Positions 1 through 5,944 of a stretch of 7,720 bases of DNA are shown here, one piece after another (position 1 is the stretch's first letter; every line of letters starts with the position of its first letter). This DNA comes from Actinomycetota bacterium (GTDB taxonomy: Bacteria; Actinomycetota; Thermoleophilia; Solirubrobacterales; 70-9): NCBI GenBank assembly GCA_005884985.1, contig VAYK01000064.1, positions 1 to 7,720 of the forward strand, given 5' to 3'. The notes beneath the pieces were generated by a model. The model did not search any database. It saw only the letters and a list, made by a program, of their open reading frames with translations, and had not been told where the DNA came from. Both the position numbers and the translations under genes were made by a program.

Positions 1-245
1 ACAAGGTCGTGCCCGCCGAGGAGTTCGACGCCGCGGTAGCCGACTGGGCCGGCAAGCTCGCCTCGAAGAGCCCGGTGGTGATGCGCCTCGGCCACGACGC
101 GATCTACCGCCAGCAGGACATGAACTTCCGGGATGCGCTCGAGTACCTGCGCTCGCAGCTCAGCATGGCGCTCTCGACCGAGGACATCCTCGAGGGTGTG
201 AAGGCGTTCTTCGAGAAGCGCGAGCCGAAATGGAAGGGCAGATAA
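1..245 (+). CDS. Enoyl-CoA hydratase/isomerase family protein, C-terminal fragment (5' end outside window)
   Basis: The reading frame is open from the window edge (first whole codon at 3) to TAA at 243-245, giving about 80 C-terminal residues. They resemble the end of the crotonase superfamily. A helix with SPVVMRLGHDAIYR is followed by FRDALEYLRSQLSMALSTEDILEGVKAFFEKREPKWKGR in two runs, and the closing pattern of 'ED..EGV.AF.EKR.P.WKG' is the usual end of bacterial enoyl-CoA hydratases. Members add water to 2-enoyl-CoA or carry out related acyl-CoA chemistry. The catalytic residues and oxyanion-hole loops lie upstream and cannot be checked, so the exact reaction is unknown. The next gene starts two bases after the stop, so this is the first visible gene of the acyl-CoA operon. 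Confidence 0.85.
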   Translation, partial: KVVPAEEFDAAVADWAGKLASKSPVVMRLGHDAIYRQQDMNFRDALEYLRSQLSMALSTEDILEGVKAFFEKREPKWKGR

Positions 246-247
246 AG

Positions 248-1924
248 ATGGCCGACAAGACCAAGACGGACGCTAAGGCTCCAGACCCGGCCGACGAGGC
301 ACGAAAGGTCGCCGACGCGGCGAAAGAAGCCGAGGCGGCCGAAGCCCCCGAGGAGGTCGAGGCCGGTGAGGAGACTGGGATGAAGGCCCTGGTCGAGGAT
401 CTTCATGAGCGCCGCCGAGGAGCGAAGCTCGGGGGCGGCGAGCAAAAGATCGCCCTCCAGCACGAGCGCGGCAAGCTGACCGCGCGCGAGCGGATTGATC
501 TGCTGGTCGACCCGGGAACCTTCGTCGAGATCGGCATCCACGGGGGCCCGCACTTCTCGCAACGCTCGATGGAGGGCAGGGAGGCTCCGGCCGACGGCGT
601 GATCACCGGCTGGGGAAACGTCGACGGGCGCCGCTCTTGCATCGTCGCCTACGACTTCACGGTGATGGCCGGCTCTATGGGGATGACCGGCGAGCTCAAG
701 GTGGGCCGCCTGCGCGAGATGGCGGTTCAGAAGCGGATGCCGTTCATCTGGCTGCTGGACTCGGCCGGAGCGCGGATCCAGGAGGCGGCCGGCTCGCTGT
801 TCGCCGGCTCCGGCCACCTGTTCCGCGAGGAGGTGACGATGTCCGGCGTCGTGCCGCTGGTCGCGGCGATGCTGGGCCCGTGCGCGGCGGGCACCGCCTA
901 CATCCCGGGCCTTGCCGACTTCGTCCCGATGGTCGTCGGCCAGGGGGCGATGGCGCTGGCCGGGCCGCACCTGACCAAGGCGGTGACCGGCGAGGACATC
1001 TCGATGGAGGACCTGGGCGGCGCCAGGGTGCATTGCCGGATCTCGGGGGTCGGCGACCTCGAGGTGGCCGACGACCACGAGTGCATCGAGGTGGTCAAGC
1101 GCTACCTCTCGTTCTTCCCGGCCAACTGCGAGGAGCGCCCGCCCCTGCGCGAGACGTCGGACCCAGAGGACCGGATGTCGGAGAGGCTCTTGGACATCGT
1201 CCCCGAGTCAGCGCGGCACCCCTATGACATGTACGAGGTGATCGGCGAGATCGTCGACGACGGCGAGATCCTGGACATCAAGCCGAAGTTTGCGAAGACG
1301 ATCATCACCTGCCTGGCGCGCTTCGGCGGCCAGCCGGTCGGAATCGTCGCCAACCAGCCGAAGCAGCTCGGGGGCATCCTCGAGAACGACTCCGCCGACA
1401 AGGCGGCGCGGTTCATCAACCTGTGCGACGCCTTCAACATCCCGCTCGTCTTCCTGCAGGACGTGCCCGGATTCATGGTCGGCTCCAAGGTCGAGCACGC
1501 CGGGATCATTCGCCACGGGGCGAAGATGCTTTACGCGGTCTCACGGGCCACGGTGCCGAAGATCACCATCGTCGTCCGCAAGGCCTACGGCGCCGGCTAC
1601 TACGTGATGTGCGGCAAGGCGTACGAGCCCGACCTGATCGTCGCATGGCCGACCGCCGAGATCTCGGTGATGGGCCCGGAGGGGGCGGTGAACATCATCG
1701 GCCGCTCCACGATCGAGGCCTCCGACGATCCGGAGAAGACCCGCACCCAGATGCTTGCCCAGATCAAGAAGTCGATCGATCCGTATATCGCCGCCCGCAA
1801 CGACGTCATCGACGACGTCATTGACCCGCGCGAGACCCGGCCCACGATCATCCGGGGCCTGCGGATGGCGAAGGACAAGCGCGTCGACCGGCCGTGGCGC
1901 AAGCACGGGGTGATGCCGGTCTGA
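248..1924 (+). CDS. Acyl-CoA carboxylase, carboxyltransferase (beta) subunit, propionyl-/methylcrotonyl-CoA carboxylase type
   Basis: This subunit moves the carboxyl group from carboxybiotin to an acyl-CoA. It needs a biotin carboxylase/carrier partner, which is not in the window. The protein is 558 aa from ATG 248. That start is preferred over ATG 230 because AAGGG precedes it by about 9 nt and it follows the upstream stop by 2 nt. Residues 1-45 are a Lys/Ala/Glu-rich extension not normally seen in the family; the rest has typical length. The N-domain starts near ERGKLTARERIDLLVDPGTF and has the first oxyanion-hole loop DSAGARIQE (about 171-179). The C-domain has FLQDVPGFMVG and the second crotonase-like loop RKAYGAGYYVMCGKAYEPD, then WPTAEISVMGPEGAVNI. 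The position equivalent to Asp422 of Streptomyces PccB, which helps choose propionyl- over acetyl-CoA, appears to be Tyr452. The loop mixes MCC-like (MCGKAY) and PCC-like (WPTAEISVMG) features, so the substrate is left open. Confidence 0.93.
   Translation: MADKTKTDAKAPDPADEARKVADAAKEAEAAEAPEEVEAGEETGMKALVEDLHERRRGAKLGGGEQKIALQHERGKLTARERIDLLVDPGTFVEIGIHGGPHFSQRSMEGREAPADGVITGWGNVDGRRSCIVAYDFTVMAGSMGMTGELKVGRLREMAVQKRMPFIWLLDSAGARIQEAAGSLFAGSGHLFREEVTMSGVVPLVAAMLGPCAAGTAYIPGLADFVPMVVGQGAMALAGPHLTKAVTGEDISMEDLGGARVHCRISGVGDLEVADDHECIEVVKRYLSFFPANCEERPPLRETSDPEDRMSERLLDIVPESARHPYDMYEVIGEIVDDGEILDIKPKFAKTIITCLARFGGQPVGIVANQPKQLGGILENDSADKAARFINLCDAFNIPLVFLQDVPGFMVGSKVEHAGIIRHGAKMLYAVSRATVPKITIVVRKAYGAGYYVMCGKAYEPDLIVAWPTAEISVMGPEGAVNIIGRSTIEASDDPEKTRTQMLAQIKKSIDPYIAARNDVIDDVIDPRETRPTIIRGLRMAKDKRVDRPWRKHGVMPV
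1907..1914 (+). promoter_or_regulatory. Ribosome binding site supporting a CTG start at 1921
   Basis: GGGGTGAT matches most of the anti-Shine-Dalgarno complement GGAGGTGAT and ends 6 nt before CTG 1921-1923. It lies inside the last codons of the carboxyltransferase gene. The alternative GTG start at 1894 has no comparable site. This decides the start of the following gene, but a non-AUG start stays an inference without N-terminal peptide data. Confidence 0.5.
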
Positions 1925-2862
1925 GCCGCTTCTCCGACCCCGCGATCATCAGCTGCTCGATCTCCGGTGCGGTGGCCAACCGCGACCAGTGCCCGGCGAT
2001 CCCCTACACGCCCGCGGAGTACGCGGCCGAGGCGCGCCGGATCGTCGACGAGGGCGGCGTGCAGATCCACATTCACGCCCGCAAGCCGGACGGCACGCCC
2101 TCGTTCGAGATCGAGGACTTCCGCGCCATCACCGAGGCGATCCGGGCCGAGGTCGACGAGGTGATCGTCAACTACTCGACCGGGGCGATCGGGGTGCCGA
2201 TCTCCAAGCGGATCTCCTACCTGCGCGAGCTGGTGCCCGACGTGGCGGCGCTCAACATGAGCTCGATGAACTACGCCAAGTACTCGCGGCGGCGCAGGGA
2301 ATTCGTCTTCAAGGCGGTGTTCGAGAACAGCTTCGACACGATCATCGAGTTCCTGACCGCGATGCGCGAGCTGGGCATCAAGCCCGAGCACGAGTGCTTC
2401 GACGCCGGGCATGTCGCCAACCTCGATCCGCTAATCGACATGGGCCTCCTGTCCGAGCCGTTGAACGTCTCCCTGGTGATCGGCGTCAACGGGGGCATCC
2501 GGCCCAACGCCAGAAACGTGGCGTTCATGTCGGACCAGATCCCGGGCGGCGCCGAGGGTCAGAACAACTGGCAGGTGATCGGGATCTCCCGCGACCAGTG
2601 GAGGCTGGTAGGCGCGGCACTGGCGCTCGGGGGCAACGTGCGGGCCGGCCTCGAGGACAACTTCTATCTCCCCAACGGCGAGATGGCGCGCTCCAACGGT
2701 GACCTGATCGCCAAGGCGCGGCAGATGGTCGAGGACGTCGGCCGCCGCCCGGCGACCGTGGCCGAGGCTCGGGAGATGCTCGGCGTGCCGAGGCGCGACA
2801 AGCCGACCCGGCGCGAGGTGCTATCGCACCCCATCGAGACATCCGAGGCGTCGCCGGAATGA
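1921..2862 (+). CDS. Beta-keto acid cleavage enzyme (BKACE; 3-keto-5-aminohexanoate cleavage protein family)
   Basis: Family members are Zn-dependent TIM-barrel enzymes that condense a beta-keto acid with acetyl-CoA and split it into acetoacetate and a new CoA ester. The archetype is Kce of lysine fermentation. From CTG 1921 the protein is 313 aa, close to the family length of about 270-310. Key residues line up with Kce: the zinc ligands His50 and His52 in the motif IHIHAR (Kce His46/His48), Ser86 in NYSTGA (Ser82), and Arg241, Glu245 and Asp246 in RAGLEDN (Arg226, zinc ligand Glu230, Asp231). All spacings are within a few residues, so the protein should be active. The natural N-terminus FSDPAIISCSISGA begins just after the start. 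CTG overlaps the upstream TGA by 3 bases, much like the ATGA junctions of the next two genes; a GTG at 1894 is the alternative. The keto-acid substrate is unknown: the family is versatile and the lysine-fermentation partners are absent here. Confidence 0.88.
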   Translation: MSRFSDPAIISCSISGAVANRDQCPAIPYTPAEYAAEARRIVDEGGVQIHIHARKPDGTPSFEIEDFRAITEAIRAEVDEVIVNYSTGAIGVPISKRISYLRELVPDVAALNMSSMNYAKYSRRRREFVFKAVFENSFDTIIEFLTAMRELGIKPEHECFDAGHVANLDPLIDMGLLSEPLNVSLVIGVNGGIRPNARNVAFMSDQIPGGAEGQNNWQVIGISRDQWRLVGAALALGGNVRAGLEDNFYLPNGEMARSNGDLIAKARQMVEDVGRRPATVAEAREMLGVPRRDKPTRREVLSHPIETSEASPE

Positions 2863-4094
2863 GCGAGCGAGCCCTTGGCGACGTCAGGGTTCTGGATCTC
2901 ACCCGCCTGCTGCCGGGCGGCTTCTGCTCGCTGCTGTTGGCCGACTTCGGGGCCGATGTGGTCAAGGTCGAGGACACGGGCGGCGGGGACTACGTGCGCT
3001 GGGCGCCGCCCTACTACGGCTCCGACGCCGAGCAGGCCCTCGGCACCCGCTCGGCGCTCTACCTGGCGCTCAACCGCGGCAAGCGCTCGATCCGCATCGA
3101 CCTGAAGTCCGACGCCGGCCGCGACGCCTTCCTGCGCCTGGCCCCGCATTACGACGTCGTGCTCGAGAGCTTCCGGCCCGGCGTTCTCGACCGGCTCGGC
3201 GTCGGCTACGAGGCCCTGCGACAGATCAACCCGCGGATCGTCTACTGCGCGATCACGGGCTATGGCCAGACGGGGCCCAACACCCAGCGTGCCGGTCACG
3301 ACACCAACTACCTCGGGCTCGGGGGCCTGCTGGGGCTCACCGGCCTTCCCGACGGGCCGCCGATCCAGAGCGCCGGCCAGATCGCCGACCTGGGCGGCGG
3401 GGCGATGATGGCCGCCTTCGGGGTGCTCGCGGCACTGCACGAGCGCCAGCGCTCCGGCGAGGGCCAGCTCGTGGACGTATCGATGACCGACGGGGCGCTC
3501 TCCTGGCTCGCCCTGGTCGCGGCTCGATACTTCTGCGAGGGGGTCGTGCCGGGCCGCGGCGACCTCGAGCTCGCCGGGCGGATCCTCTGCTACTACCCCT
3601 ACGAGGCGTCGGATGGCTGGGTCAGCTGCGGTGCGCTGGAACCCAAGTTCTGGCGCGCCTTTTGCGAGGGGGCGGGGCGCCCCGAGCTGATCGAGAAGCA
3701 GTTCGAGCGCCCGGGCTCCGACGCCTGGCGCGAGGTGGCCGACGTCTTCCGCGCGCGCAGTCGCGAGGAGTGGCGCGCGTTCAACGACCGGCATGACTGC
3801 TGCATCGAGCCGATCCTCGACCTCGGCCAGGCGCTCGACTCTGAGCTGGTTCGCGAGCGAGAGATGGTGGTCGAGCTCGAGCAGCCGCTGCTCGGCACGG
3901 TGCGCCAGCTCGGCGTGCCGGTGAAGCTCTCGCGCACGCCGGGTGTCGTAGAGCGACCAGGACCGGCGCTGGGCGAGCACACCGAGGAGGTGTTGCGCGA
4001 GGCCGGGCTCGACGCGGACCAGGTCGCGGCGCTGCTCCGCAGCGGCGCGGTCGCCGGGCCCAGCGCCAGCCAGACGGTGGAGTTCAGGGCATGA
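2859..4094 (+). CDS. CaiB/BaiF (family III CoA-transferase) superfamily protein with alpha-methylacyl-CoA racemase-type active site
   Basis: This 411-aa protein starts at ATG 2859, overlapping the upstream stop by 4 nt (ATGA). The superfamily includes formate/oxalate/carnitine CoA-transferases and alpha-methylacyl-CoA racemase (AMACR/MCR). Near the N-terminus is RVLDLTRLLPGGFCSLLLAD, followed by GADVVKVED and NRGKRSIRIDLK, all typical. The motif RAGHDTNYLGLGG holds His147-Asp148. Asp148 is the position of the transferase nucleophile (Frc Asp169), and His147 matches the MCR base His126. Asp177 in ADLGGG lies exactly 30 residues after His147 (MCR Asp156). Glu261 in GALEPKF matches MCR Glu241. 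A complete racemase triad favours 2-methylacyl-CoA epimerisation, but many annotated transferases share parts of it, so CoA transfer is not excluded. Its place after a carboxyltransferase and a BKACE fits activation or epimerisation of an acyl-CoA intermediate. Confidence 0.88.
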   Translation: MSERALGDVRVLDLTRLLPGGFCSLLLADFGADVVKVEDTGGGDYVRWAPPYYGSDAEQALGTRSALYLALNRGKRSIRIDLKSDAGRDAFLRLAPHYDVVLESFRPGVLDRLGVGYEALRQINPRIVYCAITGYGQTGPNTQRAGHDTNYLGLGGLLGLTGLPDGPPIQSAGQIADLGGGAMMAAFGVLAALHERQRSGEGQLVDVSMTDGALSWLALVAARYFCEGVVPGRGDLELAGRILCYYPYEASDGWVSCGALEPKFWRAFCEGAGRPELIEKQFERPGSDAWREVADVFRARSREEWRAFNDRHDCCIEPILDLGQALDSELVREREMVVELEQPLLGTVRQLGVPVKLSRTPGVVERPGPALGEHTEEVLREAGLDADQVAALLRSGAVAGPSASQTVEFRA

Positions 4095-4795
4095 GCGACA
4101 ACGGCCTGCTGAAGATCTCCGAGCTCGCTGGTGCGTCAGGCGTGCCGGTGGCGACCGTTCGCCACTACCTGCGCGAGGGGCTATTGCCCGAGCCGGTGAA
4201 GACCTCGCGCAACATGGCCTACTACCCGCCGGAGTTCGTCGACCGCATCCGGCTCATCAAGCAGCTCCAGGAGGAGCGCTTCATGCCCCTGCGGGTGATC
4301 CGCGACCTGCTCGAGCGCGAGGATGCGGAGCCGGAGCGCCTGCGGGCGATGATCGAGCTCGAGGATCGGATCCTCGAGCGGGCGCTGGCGGGAGAGCGCG
4401 AGCGGATCCCGGCCGACGAGGTTCGAGGCCGCTACGAGGTCCCCGGGGACGTCCTCGATCGTCTCGCCGAGCTCGGGGTACTGAGCCCGGACCGCCGCGG
4501 CTACTCCCCCTCGGACTTGCGTATCGTCGAGGCGATCAGCCGCTTCCGCGCCGGCGGCTACGACGAGCGGCTCGGGTTCACCGTCTACGACACGCTGCGC
4601 TACAAGCAGGCGCTGGAGCCGCTGGTCGCCGAGGAGGTCGATGTGCTCACCCGGCGGCTCGCCGGCGACCTCGACCCCGACCGCGCGGTGGAGCTGATCG
4701 AGGCGGGCACACAGCCGCTCAACGACCTGATCGCCGCCCTGCACACGAAGCTGCTGGTCGCCGAGCTGGAGCGCCACCGGGCGGGCCGCAGCTAA
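4091..4795 (+). CDS. MerR-family transcriptional regulator with a second MerR-like module
   Basis: This 234-aa protein starts at ATG 4091, overlapping the upstream stop by 4 nt, and ends the operon. Residues 7-74 form a MerR winged helix-turn-helix: LKISELAGASGVPVATVRHYLREGLLPEP is split by the usual turn, then AYYPPEFVDRIRLIKQLQEE and RFMPLRVIRDLL follow. The usual MerR coiled coil appears in residues 75-105 as a Glu/Arg-rich helix. Residues about 115-160 repeat the winged-helix pattern: a 'V..L..LGVLSPDRRGYSPSDLRIVEAI' layout ending in RAGGYDE. No Cys-rich metal site is visible, so a metal sensor is unlikely. The C-terminal 70 residues are helical and unassigned and may bind an acyl-CoA or organic acid ligand. 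Co-translation with the acyl-CoA genes suggests it controls them. Its stop overlaps that of the convergent mscS remnant. Confidence 0.88.
   Translation: MSDNGLLKISELAGASGVPVATVRHYLREGLLPEPVKTSRNMAYYPPEFVDRIRLIKQLQEERFMPLRVIRDLLEREDAEPERLRAMIELEDRILERALAGERERIPADEVRGRYEVPGDVLDRLAELGVLSPDRRGYSPSDLRIVEAISRFRAGGYDERLGFTVYDTLRYKQALEPLVAEEVDVLTRRLAGDLDPDRAVELIEAGTQPLNDLIAALHTKLLVAELERHRAGRS
4792..4795. other. Overlapping stop codons of convergent genes
   Basis: The regulator's TAA (4793-4795, + strand) and the mscS remnant's TAG (4794-4792, - strand) overlap. No hairpin with a T-tract lies between them, so there is no separate intrinsic terminator here. Transcripts from either side probably run into the other gene. 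Confidence 0.8.
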
Positions 4796-5641
4796 CCGCC
4801 GCTGCGCGATTTCGTCCCGTCGGTCTGCCGGACCGCGGCCAGGATCTCACCCGCCAGCTTCGCTCCGTCGGCGGGACGGGTCGGCGTGGCGACGATCCGC
4901 ACCACCACCTCGTCGCGGTCGAGCTCCTCGAGCGAGATGTGCGGCGCGTAGCGGGTGGGGACGGAGATCGCGCCGTCGAGCATCTCCTGGACCTCGCTCG
5001 GAGTGGTGTCGGCGCTGAAGCGCGCCCGCAGCTCGACGCGCTCCGGCTCGCGAAGCGGCGCGACCGCCAGGTTGAGCACCATGGCGTTGGGCACCATCAT
5101 CCGGTCGGTCCCGCTGACCAGCGTGGTGTAGAAGAGACCGAGCGAGCTGAAGCACCAGGCCCGCGAACAGGTTGCCGAGCGTCTGCTGCGCGGCGAGGCC
5201 GAGCACGACCGCGGTGACCGCGCCGCCGACCGCGAGCGTGCTGGTACGAAGGCCCGCCACCCTGAGGGCCAGCGCGACGACGACGACGATCGTCGTCAGC
5301 CGAATCAGGAACCCGACCGTGCCCGCGGTGGCTGGATCCATGCGGCGAAACAGCACCGGGGCGATCCCCCGCCCGAGTGCCTGGGCGAGCGCCCATCCCA
5401 GGACCGCGAGGGCGATAACGGTCGCCACCCGTACCGGTGTCCCGAGGCCGGGAAAGAGCGCCCCGCGATGATCGAAGACCACCATTACCGCGGCGATCAA
5501 GGCCAGCAGGACGAAGACCCTGCCCCGGGCCCGCTGGGCGCCCTGACGGTCGATTTCGGCGCCGAGGCCCACCTGACGCCACTCCTCGGTCCGCGACTCG
5601 AACGCGGTGCGCGCCCGCCGAAATCGTCCCAGTCCCAACAT
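4792..5641 (-). pseudogene. MscS-family mechanosensitive ion channel gene, broken by an internal deletion/frameshift
   Basis: Reading down from ATG 5641, the first part has a charged start (FRRARTAFESRTEEW), a membrane segment VFVLLALIAAVMVVF, a second segment near VATVIALAVLGWALAQAL, a third near GTVGFLIRLTTIVVVVALAL, and the pore-helix signature AVTAVVLGLAAQQTLGNLFAGLVL. At about 5150 the MscS reading is lost and this frame turns into Arg/His-rich nonsense. It resumes in another frame as SSLGLFYTTLVSG, then MMVPNAMVLNLAVAPLREPE, and runs to TAG at 4792-4794, with a final domain of the expected kind (LEELDRDEVVVRIVATP). Intact relatives have about 25-30 residues between these pieces (the start of the beta domain, with a RPF.VGD.V motif), and I cannot find them in any frame. 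So it is a deletion, not a simple frameshift. The full channel would release osmolytes under hypo-osmotic shock. A sequencing or assembly error is possible. Confidence 0.8.
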
Positions 5642-5717
5642 GGGGAATGCATCTACCCGTTCTAGTGGGGCCTCTCACAACGTTGCACCAAAAACCGCGC
5701 CCCCAGGCGTCGCCATC

Positions 5718-5751
5718 AGCGCCGAAGGCGCGGTGCGAGCGCCGAAGGCGC
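5718..5751. repeat. Tandem pair of 13-bp hairpin repeats
   Basis: GCGCCGAAGGCGC occurs at 5719-5731 and 5739-5751, 20 bp apart. Each copy is a perfect palindrome with a 5-bp stem (GCGCC/GGCGC) and a GAA triloop. The base before each copy is also shared (A), making a 14-bp direct repeat. Both copies can form hairpins in either strand. No T-tract follows, so they are not classical terminators. They look like a small dispersed or REP-like element, but only two copies are visible here. Confidence 0.7.
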
Positions 5752-5766
5752 AAGGTCCTCGGTCGC

Positions 5767-5789
5767 CCCAATAGCGCACTGCGATTGGG
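5767..5789. repeat. Interrupted inverted repeat
   Basis: CCCAAT (5767-5772) pairs with ATTGGG (5784-5789), and inside it CGC (5775-5777) pairs with GCG (5781-5783) around an ACT loop. Two unpaired bases (AG) bulge on the left arm. The total is 9 bp. There is no T-run on either side, so a terminator is not well supported. It may be chance, a protein site or part of the neighbouring repeat element. Confidence 0.4.
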
Positions 5790-5904
5790 CTCCCTTCGTC
5801 CTTGCCTGGCAACGCCTGGGACCCGCGGTTTCAGGCGCAACGTCATGACACCCCCACTGGCCCCGCCACGCCCGCGCGCCGGCAGCCTCGACCTGGCGCG
5901 AACC

Positions 5905-5910
5905 TATACT
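5905..5910 (+). promoter_or_regulatory. Probable -10 promoter element of the hydrolase-TetR operon
   Basis: TATACT differs from the consensus TATAAT at one position and sits in an otherwise very GC-rich stretch. Transcription would be expected to begin near 5916-5918, right at the palindrome, about 28 nt upstream of the ATG at 5945. No good -35 hexamer is visible 17 bp upstream (GCAGCC), as is common for actinobacterial or activator-free promoters. Confidence 0.5.
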
Positions 5911-5918
5911 GCTTAGAT

Positions 5919-5932
5919 TGACTGGTCAGTCA
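5919..5932. promoter_or_regulatory. Candidate TetR-family operator palindrome
   Basis: TGACTG (5919-5924) and CAGTCA (5927-5932) are perfect inverted repeats around a 2-bp GT spacer. The site starts 8 bp after the -10 box, covering the expected transcription start, where a bound repressor would block RNA polymerase. The TGA..G half-sites resemble those of TetR regulators of fatty acid genes, such as the TGAATGA half-sites of Bacillus FadR. A TetR gene of that kind is the second gene of the downstream operon, so autoregulation is the simplest reading. Confidence 0.6.
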
Positions 5933-5944
5933 GCCGGGCCCGGA

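Larger units (their letters stand above)
5642..5904. other. Divergent intergenic region without a convincing gene
   Basis: This region of about 260 bp separates the start of the mscS remnant from the promoter of the hydrolase operon. It contains two 13-bp hairpin repeats, a 9-bp interrupted inverted repeat, and C-rich stretches with less regular composition than the coding DNA. The open frames that cross it give Arg/Pro-rich translations with no family resemblance and no ribosome binding site. A promoter for the - strand gene is expected just above 5641, but only weak matches are present (a TAGATG on the - strand). Confidence 0.6.

Noticed and set aside
104..1078. A 324-codon open frame on the - strand over the carboxyltransferase gene
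   Set aside because: It is the antisense shadow of a conserved gene, with Arg/His/Gly-rich composition and no ribosome binding site or motif.
2664..3980. A 438-codon open frame on the - strand across the BKACE end and the CaiB-family gene
   Set aside because: It is antisense to two genes with clear catalytic motifs. Its translation is His/Arg/Ala-rich with no family resemblance, as expected from a GC-rich codon-bias shadow.
5140..5155. Programmed ribosomal frameshift in mscS
   Set aside because: No slippery heptamer is visible, and a frameshift would not supply the missing linking segment. A deletion explains both the frame change and the missing residues.
5767..5789. Intrinsic terminator
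   Set aside because: The stem is interrupted and no T-tract follows on either strand, and no gene ends nearby.
5097..5846. A 249-codon open frame on the - strand across the mscS remnant and the intergenic region
   Set aside because: Its translation is low-complexity Arg/Gly/Pro. The membrane segments and pore-helix motif are in the neighbouring frame; only the last few bases near 5100-5150 coincide with the displaced C-terminal mscS frame.
5437..5916. A + strand open frame of 159 codons through the intergenic region
   Set aside because: Arg/Pro-rich, no ribosome binding site, runs through the hairpin repeats, and overlaps the antisense of conserved mscS membrane segments.
5918..5944. TTG start at 5918 for the carbon-nitrogen hydrolase
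   Set aside because: It would place the start codon at the likely transcription start and inside the operator palindrome, and adds nine residues before the conserved first strand. ATG 5945 fits the family better.
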